This document shows, piece by piece, positions 8,035-14,795 of a stretch of DNA of 64,000 nucleotides. Under the pieces are notes generated by a model that saw nothing but the letters and a program-made list of their open reading frames with translations, was not told where the DNA came from and did no database searches. The translations under genes were made by a program, and so were the position numbers. The stretch is taken from positions 1,116,001 through 1,180,000 of the forward strand of contig CAVQXT010000003.1 of NCBI GenBank assembly GCA_963717945.1, in the 5' to 3' direction. Position 1 is the stretch's first letter. Every line of letters begins with the position of its first letter. The stretch comes from FEN-299 sp963717945. GTDB taxonomy: Bacteria; Acidobacteriota; Vicinamibacteria; Vicinamibacterales; Fen-181.

Positions 8035-8222
8035 GGACAGATTCTACCAGAGGACGAACGGCCGGGCGCACGGCGGACGTCTGCGATGCGCCGCGCGCTT
8101 CCCGGTGGCGAGTGACCCGAGAACGGCGCCGCCGATGCCGGGTGGAAGGAACCAGCCGGGCAGATTCGGGGGTGGGCCCGGCCCCCTGATGCAGTCGCGG
8201 GAGCCGGGAGCTGACGTCGGAC

Positions 8223-8429
8223 TCAGCCTTCGATCAGTCGAACTTCGCCGGCGCGCGGACCCTTCGCGGACTCCTCCGGCGTGAACTCGACGCGCTGTCC
8301 CTCGCGCAGCAGCTCGAACACTGCGCCGCGAACCGCGCTTCTGTGGAAGAAGTGCTCGATGCCCCCTTCGTCACGAATGAACCCGAACCCCTTGTCGATG
8401 AGCAGACGCGCGATGGTCCCGGTCGGCAT
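8223..8429 (-). CDS. Cold-shock domain protein (second copy)
   Basis: This is a 68-residue CSD protein with KGFGFIRDE and HFFHRSAV motifs, ending ESAKGPRAGEVRL. It closely resembles the protein at 7121-7324, especially at both ends, and is in the opposite orientation. GGAGGACACG precedes the ATG. It is a paralogue, possibly from an inverted duplication around the tRNA-Sec locus. Confidence 0.93.
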   Translation of the reverse strand: MPTGTIARLLIDKGFGFIRDEGGIEHFFHRSAVRGAVFELLREGQRVEFTPEESAKGPRAGEVRLIEG

Positions 8430-8728
8430 ACCCGTGTCCTCCGATCAACGAACCCTCCAGGAACATCCCGGAGGTGGCAGGCAGCTGACGCGTCCGAGGG
8501 GATCGTGCGGTCCAGTCCCACGGACGTGCAGTGAAACGCAATAACGCCGCAAACGCAAACACTCCCAGCCTGTAACACCCTCCGCCTGATGCCGGGGCAC
8601 GGCCGGGGGTGAGACGCTGAGCTGGAAATCGCGCCAAGTGTAGGAATTTCCGTGCGGGAAGTCAAGCGCGCCCGGCCGGCGTTCGGGCCTCGAACCCCAG
8701 GCCCCTGGCCCGGCCGGTCCCCTCTCCA
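8430..8728. other. Intergenic leader region between a cold-shock gene and a zinc-ribbon gene
   Basis: I see no coding sequence here. On the minus strand it is the upstream region of the second cold-shock gene and holds several short GC-rich self-complementary stretches. A structured 5' leader, common for cold-shock genes, is possible but not demonstrated. Confidence 0.3.
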
Positions 8729-8971
8729 CTAACTCTTGGTCGTGCCGCCGGTTGCGGGTGCCTCCGGCTTCGGCTGGGCTGCCTCCGGCTTCGGCTGGGT
8801 TGGCGCCGGCGCGGGAGCCGCCGGGGCCGGGTAGGTGGACCAGAAATGGCGGCCGCACTTCGGGCAGACCCAGTACTGGTCCGGCCGCCACGGGTCGCCC
8901 GGGCCGGGGTCGATCATCTTCATCGGTTCGCCGCAGCGCTGGCAGGGAATCGTCACGTCGGGAGTCGGCAT
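8729..8971 (-). CDS. Small zinc-ribbon protein with Pro/Ala-rich tail
   Basis: This is an 80-residue protein. Two CxxC-type pairs (PCQRCGEPM and VCPKCGRHF) bracket about 25 residues and would bind one zinc. The last 30 residues are a low-complexity tail with a PKPEA repeat. ATG is six bases after a TAGAAT hexamer and lacks a Shine-Dalgarno. Function unknown; it is one of several tiny CxxC proteins in the window. Confidence 0.75.
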   Translation of the reverse strand: MPTPDVTIPCQRCGEPMKMIDPGPGDPWRPDQYWVCPKCGRHFWSTYPAPAAPAPAPTQPKPEAAQPKPEAPATGGTTKS

Positions 8972-8977
8972 CCGCGA

Positions 8978-9006
8978 ATTCTAGCACTTCCGGGCCGGGG
9001 TAAAAT
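8978..9006. promoter_or_regulatory. Interlocked divergent -10 hexamers (TAGAAT minus, TAAAAT plus)
   Basis: TAGAAT (minus strand, 8978-8983) is six bases from the zinc-ribbon ATG. TAAAAT (plus strand, 9001-9006) is six bases from the GTG at 9013. They are 17 bp apart, so each sits roughly where the other promoter's -35 would be. This would make the two genes compete for polymerase and both messages leaderless. Confidence 0.45.
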
Positions 9007-9012
9007 GCTGCC

Positions 9013-9672
9013 GTGCCGCCCGCACCACCTGCCGTGATTCTCGCCGCCGGCTTCTCCTCCCGGATGGGGCGCGACAAGGCGCGCCTGCCGATTCCCGGCG
9101 GCGGCTGGTTCCTGTCCCGCCTCGCGCGGACCTTCCTCTCCGCCGGCTGTGCGGAGGTGGTGGCCGTCGTCGGGCCGCTGGGCGACGAAGTCCACTCGGC
9201 CGCCGCGCGCGAGCGCCTGCCGCTCCGGTTCGTCGTCAACCCCGACCCGTCGCGCGGCCAGCTCTCGTCGCTCCAGGAGGCGCTGGCCGTCCTGGCCGGC
9301 CGCGCGCCGCTCGGGCTGCTGGTGTCGCCGGTCGATCAGCCGCTCGTCACGGCCGACACGGTGCGGCGGGTGATGGAGGAGTGGTGGCGCTCGGCGGCGC
9401 CAATCGTGCGTCCGCTCTGGCAGGACCGGCACGGCCACCCGGTGCTGTTCGACGCCCGGGTGCTCGACGAGTTGCGGGTGGCCGACGTCTCGGTCGGCGC
9501 GCGCGCCGTGGTGCACCGGCACGCGGCCGACGCGCACGACGTCGAGGTGGACGACCCGGGCGCGTTCGAGGACATCGACACGCCCGAGGATTACCGGCGC
9601 GTGTTCGGCGTGGACCTCGCCGAGGTCGAGGCGGTGGCAGCTTCGCCGTCGGCGGGGAGACCGCCCGCATAA
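9013..9672 (+). CDS. MobA-like NTP transferase (molybdenum cofactor cytidylyltransferase family)
   Basis: The protein has 219 residues. The N-terminal nucleotidyltransferase signature AVILAAGFSSRMGRDKARLP is clear. A metal-binding VSPVDQPLV at mid-length, a GHPVLFDARV segment and DIDTPEDYRR near the end match the MocA/MobA (NTP_transf_3) family. MocA converts molybdopterin cofactor to its cytosine dinucleotide form; other members activate different alcohols or phosphates, so the exact substrate is open. GTG is used as start, six bases after TAAAAT. Confidence 0.85.
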   Translation: MPPAPPAVILAAGFSSRMGRDKARLPIPGGGWFLSRLARTFLSAGCAEVVAVVGPLGDEVHSAAARERLPLRFVVNPDPSRGQLSSLQEALAVLAGRAPLGLLVSPVDQPLVTADTVRRVMEEWWRSAAPIVRPLWQDRHGHPVLFDARVLDELRVADVSVGARAVVHRHAADAHDVEVDDPGAFEDIDTPEDYRRVFGVDLAEVEAVAASPSAGRPPA

Positions 9673-9738
9673 CACGGGCGCGGTGCTACAATTCGTTCCC
9701 GATCCGCGACAACCGCCTTTCCGCACGGAGGAGTTCCG

Positions 9739-9936
9739 ATGACCAGGAACATGGGACTCGCAGACCGCGTCGTCCGTGTGCTGGTGGCGATCCTCATCGC
9801 CATCCTCTACGTCAGCGGCACCATCGGCGGCTGGTTGGCGCTGGTGCTCGGCGTCATCGCGGTGGTCTTCGTGGTGACCAGCGCGATGGGGTTCTGCCCG
9901 GGATACCTGCCGTTCAAGATCAACACGGGGAAGTGA
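9739..9936 (+). CDS. DUF2892-family small membrane protein
   Basis: This is a 65-residue protein. It starts with TRNMGLADRVVRV, has two hydrophobic helices (about 14-32 and 35-50), and ends GFCPGYLPFKINTGK, matching the YgaP-like inner-membrane domain family (DUF2892). The single conserved Cys in GFCPGY is typical. CGGAGGAG precedes the ATG. Family members are often linked to rhodanese or sulfur chemistry, but no partner is adjacent here. Confidence 0.88.
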   Translation: MTRNMGLADRVVRVLVAILIAILYVSGTIGGWLALVLGVIAVVFVVTSAMGFCPGYLPFKINTGK

Positions 9937-10051
9937 GCGCCGCGCGGCGTGCGGCCTTCCCGATCCGAAAGGGGCCGCCCCCGACGGTTCGCGGAGCCCG
10001 AAGTGTCCGCGCCGGTCGTACACTGGACTCGGGAGTCCAGGAGGGGACCGC

Positions 10052-11005
10052 ATGAAGGTGGCCATCATCGGCGCGGGCAACGTCGGAGCGACGCTCGCCT
10101 ACACGCTTCTGCTGCGGGACATCGTCACCCGCGTCAGCCTCATCGACGTCAGCCGCGAGAAGGCCGTCGGTGAGGTGCTCGACCTGGCGCACGGCGCGTC
10201 CTACCTCGAGAACCCCGAGATTCGCGCCGAGGGGTACGAGGGAGTGGCCGACGCCGACGTGATCGTGCTCGCGGCCGGCCGCGGGCGGAAGCCCGGGGAA
10301 TCCCGGCTCGACCTCGCGCGCGGCAACGTGGCGATCACCGAGGAGATCCTGGCCGGCATGGCCCCGCACTACCGCGGCGCCGTCGTCATCGTCGTCGCCA
10401 ACCCGGTGGACGTGCTCACCTACGTGAGCGTCAAGCGGCTCGCCGCGCCGCCCTCGAGGATCATCGGCTCGGGGACCTCGCTCGACTCGTCGCGCTTCCG
10501 CTACCTGCTCGGCCAGGAGTTCGGCATCGATCCGCGGAGCATCCACGCGTACGTCATCGGCGAGCACGGCGACTCGTCGGTGCTCGCGTGGAGCATGGCG
10601 AGCCTCGGCCAGATCCCAGTGACCCGTTACGCGCCGCCGGGCGGCGCCCCGCTGGACGATGCGGCGAAAGCGCGCATCCACCAGTCCGTGGTGATGGCGG
10701 GGAAGGAAGTCATCCAGCGCAAGGGGGCCACCTTCTACGCCGTGGCCCTGTCGGTGGCGCGCATCGTCGAAGCCGTTCTCCACGACGAGAAGAGCGTGCT
10801 CACCGTCTCGACTTACGTCGAGCGCTTCGGCGACGTCGCCGACGTCTGCCTGAGCCTGCCGGCGGTGGTCGGGCGGGAGGGCGTGCGCGAGGTCCTGCCG
10901 ATCGTGCTGGACGACGACGAGCGCCGACAGCTCACCGCGAGCGCGGCCGCGCTCCGCGAGATCATCGTCCAGCTCGGATACGGGAGCGGCGACTCCGGCC
11001 GTTAG
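10052..11005 (+). CDS. Lactate/malate dehydrogenase; active-site residue suggests malate dehydrogenase
   Basis: The protein has 317 residues. The NAD-binding GAGNVGATLAY is at about 7-17, catalytic His-172 lies in GEHGDSSV, and Arg-148 lies in LDSSRFRYLL. The substrate-specificity loop reads AAGRGRKPGESRLDL. The position occupied by Gln in true lactate dehydrogenases (classical residue 102) is Arg-79, the malate-dehydrogenase state, while the surrounding loop looks LDH-like. Malate/oxaloacetate is therefore the more likely pair. AGGAGG precedes the ATG, within a small CTGGACT/AGTCCAG hairpin. Fumarase and aspartase lie 6-8 kb upstream. Confidence 0.88.
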   Translation: MKVAIIGAGNVGATLAYTLLLRDIVTRVSLIDVSREKAVGEVLDLAHGASYLENPEIRAEGYEGVADADVIVLAAGRGRKPGESRLDLARGNVAITEEILAGMAPHYRGAVVIVVANPVDVLTYVSVKRLAAPPSRIIGSGTSLDSSRFRYLLGQEFGIDPRSIHAYVIGEHGDSSVLAWSMASLGQIPVTRYAPPGGAPLDDAAKARIHQSVVMAGKEVIQRKGATFYAVALSVARIVEAVLHDEKSVLTVSTYVERFGDVADVCLSLPAVVGREGVREVLPIVLDDDERRQLTASAAALREIIVQLGYGSGDSGR

Positions 11006-11406
11006 TCGGGCGTATCCGGGGTCGGACCCGGGCCGACGAGGAAGACCAGCGGCGGGGACAGACTTTCAGTCTGCTCGAAGCCCACGTAGTACGCCGCCAT
11101 CTGCAGCGTGTGAGACCCCGGCGCCAGCGTCGGCAGCGGAGCGCTGCAGTCATAGACGCCCTGCGTGGCGCTGGCGGCGCACGACGAGCCAGCAAGTTCG
11201 GAGCGGGAGCCGTCGATGTAGACGGCGAACCGGATCGACGCCATCTCGGCGTCGGAGGCGGCCGCCTGGCTCCAGCTCAGGTGCTCGGGCTTCGTGGTGG
11301 TCTGCGGCGTCGACCTGGACGTGGACGCGGAAGGTATCGATGTGGAAGAACCGCAAGCGTACGAACCGATCACGAGGACAAGCAGCAGCGCTGTCCGGCA
11401 CTTCAT
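11002..11406 (-). CDS. Hypothetical lipoprotein
   Basis: The 134-residue protein begins with a type II signal peptide (LLLVLVIGSYAC; lipobox Cys at about 18) followed by a Ser/Thr-rich linker. The rest has beta-sheet character (IRFAVYIDGSR, GSHTLQMAAYYVG), like Ig-fold secreted domains. Two further cysteines may form a disulfide. It overlaps the dehydrogenase tail by four bases in convergent orientation. Function unknown. Confidence 0.72.
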   Translation of the reverse strand: MKCRTALLLVLVIGSYACGSSTSIPSASTSRSTPQTTTKPEHLSWSQAAASDAEMASIRFAVYIDGSRSELAGSSCAASATQGVYDCSAPLPTLAPGSHTLQMAAYYVGFEQTESLSPPLVFLVGPGPTPDTPD

Positions 11407-11596
11407 GACGGTCTCAATGCTACACCGAACGCCCGCCAGCGCAACCCCTGACGTTTACACTTGCGACGGACCGGGAGACGGAGCGCACCCGAGGCGGATC
11501 GGCGTGGCCCCTGGACGGATCCGACCTGGAAGGAATCTGGCTTGCCAACCGTAGCTCGCCGAGGAAATGCGGAAGGGTCCGCAGGCGAGCGGAGGT

Positions 11597-11672
11597 TGGT
11601 GGACCTGACCGGGATCGAACCGGTGACCTCCTGAATGCCATTCAGGCGCGCTCCCAGCTGCGCTACAGGCCC
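11597..11672 (-). tRNA. tRNA-Ala (anticodon GGC)
   Basis: The minus strand folds into a 76-nt cloverleaf with an encoded CCA. Acceptor GGGCCTG pairs with CAGGTCC, including the G3-U70 pair that marks alanine tRNAs. The anticodon stem CCTGA/TCAGG closes the loop ATGGCAT (anticodon GGC). The T loop is TTCGATC. Confidence 0.97.
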
Positions 11673-11742
11673 ACCCGGAGTGGGAACTACTCATAGTAGC
11701 CCAGCCCGCCAGGATCCGTCAAAGACCCGCCGGCCGCCGCCG

Positions 11743-12789
11743 TCAGTATTCGGTGAACATGCGCTGAATGACCGCCACGTCATCGGTCTTCGTCAGCGCC
11801 GCCATCAGCAGGATCCGCGCCTTGAGCGGTGTCAGGTCCTCGGCCGCCACCACCGACGACCTCCGCCCCGCCGCGATCCGGCCGCTCCCGGTCCGTGTCG
11901 CGATCGCGATGACCACGCCCTTCGACGCCGCGTATTGGAGCCCCGCCGACTGGTCGGGCGCGGTCGCCCCGGCGCCGGCCGCCGCGATCACGATGCCCTT
12001 CGCGCCGCCGTCCACCGCCGCCCTGATGAGATCGCCGGGCGCCCCCTGGTAGACGAGGAGGATGTCCACGCGCGGCAGGGCCGTGACGCCGGCCAGATCG
12101 AACTCGCTCTTCGCGGTGTGCCGCTTGACGACGTCTCGGTAGTACACCACGCGGTCCGGGTCCACGACTCCCAGCAAGCCGTAGCTTCGGCTCTGGAACG
12201 TCTCCAGCCGCAGCGCGTCGGTCTTGGTCACCTCGCGCGCCGAGTTGATCTCGTCGTTGAGCACGACGAGCACGCCCTTGTTCCTCGACGCCGGTTCGGC
12301 CGCGACGCGGAAGGCCTCGAGCAGGTTGGCCGCGCCCTCGTACCCGAGCGTGCTCGGGTTGCGCATCGACCCGACGACGACCACCGGCCGCGCGTCGCGC
12401 ACGGTGAGGTCGAGGAAGTACGCCAGCTCTTCGAGCGTGTCGGTGCCGCTGGTGACCACGATGCCCGAGAGCGCCGGGTCCTTCTGATAGACGTCGTTGA
12501 GGTGCCGCGCCAGTTGCAGCCACTGGGCAAGCGTCACGTCGCTGCTCGCGACATTGGCGAACTGCTCGGTCTCGGCTCGCACGTACCGGTCGAGCGCGGG
12601 AATCGCCTTGGTGAGCTCCTCGGCGGTGAGCCGGCCCTCGTTCCGGTTCGAGATCGTGCCGCCGGTCGCGACCAGCAGGACGCGCGGCGCGTCAGCGGCA
12701 CCGGCGACGACGGGTGCGGCGAGAAGAACGAGCGCGACGACCGCAAGCAGGGCAGAGGCGCGGGCGCGGAAGCGTCTGGTCATGGTCAC
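11743..12789 (-). CDS. ansB: Secreted L-asparaginase (type II family)
   Basis: The 348-residue protein has a signal peptide of about 31 residues (ALLAVVALVLLAAPVVAGAA). The two catalytic threonines are in VATGGTISNRN and in VTSGTDTLEE. The usual motif around the second is THGTDT; here His is replaced by Ser, a conservative departure worth noting. A NPSTLGYEGAANL stretch and a C-terminal KARILLMAAL helix complete the fold. It should release aspartate and ammonia from asparagine in the periplasm, feeding the aspartase encoded 9 kb away. No clear promoter motif is visible near the ATG. Confidence 0.9.
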   Translation of the reverse strand: MTMTRRFRARASALLAVVALVLLAAPVVAGAADAPRVLLVATGGTISNRNEGRLTAEELTKAIPALDRYVRAETEQFANVASSDVTLAQWLQLARHLNDVYQKDPALSGIVVTSGTDTLEELAYFLDLTVRDARPVVVVGSMRNPSTLGYEGAANLLEAFRVAAEPASRNKGVLVVLNDEINSAREVTKTDALRLETFQSRSYGLLGVVDPDRVVYYRDVVKRHTAKSEFDLAGVTALPRVDILLVYQGAPGDLIRAAVDGGAKGIVIAAAGAGATAPDQSAGLQYAASKGVVIAIATRTGSGRIAAGRRSSVVAAEDLTPLKARILLMAALTKTDDVAVIQRMFTEY

Positions 12790-12816
12790 GAATGTCGGCG
12801 AAGGGAGCGGGACAGG

Positions 12817-13035
12817 TCAAGCTGTGCCGGCCGAGACGCGGTGGGCGCGCGCGAGCCAGTCACACAGGTGCCGGGCCGCCTCGTCGGCGGTGACGCCGTA
12901 GAAGGGCATCAACGCGGTCGGCATGCCGGGCAGGCGCGCGATCTGCGCGCGCCATCGGTCGTCGTCCACCATCGAGGCTTCGATGTGGTAGACGCGGCCA
13001 CCGATGCTTTCATGAAAACGACGAACGAGGTTCAT
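12817..13035 (-). CDS. Small hypothetical protein
   Basis: This 72-residue protein starts MNLVRRFHESIGGRVYHIEA and ends with TADEAARHLCDWLARAHRVSA. It looks soluble and compact, in the style of HicB-like or DUF1902-type small domains, but I do not recognise a family. The ATG at 13033-13035 is preferred over a TTG nine bases upstream. It lies 28 bp upstream of the asparaginase and may be co-transcribed with it. Confidence 0.55.
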   Translation of the reverse strand: MNLVRRFHESIGGRVYHIEASMVDDDRWRAQIARLPGMPTALMPFYGVTADEAARHLCDWLARAHRVSAGTA

Positions 13036-13186
13036 GATGATCAAAACCGGGACAGCAAACGAGCCACCATTCTATGCGCATCCGGGAACCGGTCAAGCGA
13101 AAGGGAGAACGAAGCGGGGATGCACAACCGCGGGTCTAAGTCTCCCCGAACGATCCGGCGCGAACTTTCTTTCGCCTGTCAGCTCC

Positions 13187-13227
13187 TCCACAGGATATGC
13201 ACGACGCGTGCACATCTTTTCCACAGG
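13187..13227. other. Direct repeat TCCACAGG flanking a palindrome, with a DnaA-box-like match
   Basis: TCCACAGG occurs at 13187-13194 and 13220-13227. Between them is TGCACGACGCGTGCA (13198-13212), an inverted repeat. The second copy extends to TTTTCCACA, one mismatch from the DnaA box TTATCCACA. It lies in the 260-bp gap before a secreted-protein gene and could be a binding site, but no origin genes are near. Confidence 0.3.
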
Positions 13228-13295
13228 TGGTGATCCGCCGCCGGCGTGCCGGCGACCTTGACGGCCGCTGGTGATGCCCGTACGCTGGAGGCGCC

Positions 13296-14795
13296 ATGGA
13301 CGCGAGGCGCCACGTCCGCCGTGCACTCTGTGCCGCCCTGCTGATTGTGGGCGCGTCCACGCCAGCGGTCCCGCAGACCCCGGCCACGCAGGCCGCGCCG
13401 CCGCAGCCGCCACCCGCCGGGACCGCGCCAATCCCCGCGGCGCCTCCGCCGGCCGCGCCCGCGGGCGCGACGGCCCAGTCTTCCGCCGCGGGCCGCTGGC
13501 CGCTCTACCGCATCGTGCTCAACGACGGCTCCGCGCTGATGTGCTACGGCGAATTCGCGCGCGTCGGCGACCGCGTCATCTTCTCGATGCCGATCGGCTC
13601 GCCGCGGGGCGAACGCTTTCAGCTCGTCACGCTGCCGGCGTCGGTCGTGAACTGGGAGTCCACCGACCAATACGCCGCCGCGACGCGCTACGCGCAGTAC
13701 AAGAGCACGCGCGGCGAGGAGGATTTCGCCGTCCTGACGGGCCAGGTGGCGGAGGCGCTGAGCGAGATCGGGCTGGCCAAGGATCCGGCGCGCCGGCTCC
13801 AGATCGCCGAGCAGACCAGGCGCCTGCTGGTGTCCTGGCCGCTCGAGCACTACGGCTACCGGGCGAACGACATCCAGGACATGCTGTCGCTGCTCGAGGG
13901 CACCGTGTCCCAGCTTCGCGACGCGGCCGGCGTCCGGCAGTTCGACTTCAGCCTGGTGGCCGTCCTCCAGCCGCCGACGATGCCGCTGCTGCCTGACCCG
14001 TCGATCCCGCAGGCGATCGACCAGGCGCTGGCGGCCGCGAGACTCTCCGAGGTGCCGGCCGAGCGGATCTCCCTGCTGCGGTCGGTCATGGCGGCGATCG
14101 ACGAGAACCAGGCGAGCCTGTCGGCCCCGTGGGCCGAGGCGACGCGGGCGCTGGCCGAATACCGGCTGAATGGCGAGGTGAGGACCGAGCGGCGCTACGC
14201 CGATCTGTCGCGCGCCGCCGTGTCCCAGGCGGACGCGGCGGCCGCCCGCGCCGACGTGCACGGCGTGGAGCGCGCCATCGCGGCGTTCGAGGCGGGCGAC
14301 CGCGCGCTCGGCCAGCAGCGGAAAGACGACGCGGCGGGACTGCTCGCGGTGCTGCAGCAGCGCCTGGACTCGGCGCGCCGCCTCCGCCTGATGCGGGACC
14401 AGTGGGTCCGCAAGGCCGCCTCGTTCCGCGTCTACCGCGATCAGGTCAACCTCCTCGTCGCGCAACTCGCGGCGCTCAGGCCGATGCTCCAGGACGTCAA
14501 GTCGCTGGCCGGCCCCGAAGCGCTGCTGCTGCCCGGCCTCGCGCGTCGATTCGACGCGATCTCCCGGCGGCTCTCGCTCATCCGGGTCCCGCCGGACATG
14601 GCGGCGGCCCACGCGACGCTGCAGTCGGCTGCCGACATGGGGGCGCAGGCGATGCGCGTCCGCGAACAGGCGGTGGCGGCCGGAGACATGACCGCCGCCT
14701 GGAACGCCTCGTCCGCGGCCGCGGCGTCGATGATGATGCTGACCAGCGGGCGCCGGCAGATCGACGAGGCCGCGCGCCCGCCGGAGAGGCGGTGA
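13296..14795 (+). CDS. Unidentified secreted protein with helical body
   Basis: The 499-residue protein has an N-terminal signal peptide (CAALLIVGASTPAVPQ), a Pro/Ala-rich linker to about residue 65, and a small beta domain (WPLYRIVLNDGSALMCYGEFARVG to about 125). A long Ala/Arg/Gln-rich helical region with probable coiled coils follows. No family recognised. It overlaps the next gene by GTGA, so it is coupled to the AddB-like and AddA-like genes. Why a secreted helical protein should be tied to DNA-end processing is unclear; the pairing may only reflect packing. Confidence 0.65.
   Translation: MDARRHVRRALCAALLIVGASTPAVPQTPATQAAPPQPPPAGTAPIPAAPPPAAPAGATAQSSAAGRWPLYRIVLNDGSALMCYGEFARVGDRVIFSMPIGSPRGERFQLVTLPASVVNWESTDQYAAATRYAQYKSTRGEEDFAVLTGQVAEALSEIGLAKDPARRLQIAEQTRRLLVSWPLEHYGYRANDIQDMLSLLEGTVSQLRDAAGVRQFDFSLVAVLQPPTMPLLPDPSIPQAIDQALAAARLSEVPAERISLLRSVMAAIDENQASLSAPWAEATRALAEYRLNGEVRTERRYADLSRAAVSQADAAAARADVHGVERAIAAFEAGDRALGQQRKDDAAGLLAVLQQRLDSARRLRLMRDQWVRKAASFRVYRDQVNLLVAQLAALRPMLQDVKSLAGPEALLLPGLARRFDAISRRLSLIRVPPDMAAAHATLQSAADMGAQAMRVREQAVAAGDMTAAWNASSAAAASMMMLTSGRRQIDEAARPPERR

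Noticed and set aside
10052..11005. Plain L-lactate dehydrogenase label
   Set aside because: The key specificity position has Arg in place of Gln, the malate-dehydrogenase state; I kept a cautious family name.
13217..13225. DnaA-box-like TTTTCCACA as a replication origin
   Set aside because: Only one near match, no AT-rich unwinding region and no dnaA/dnaN/gyr genes nearby.
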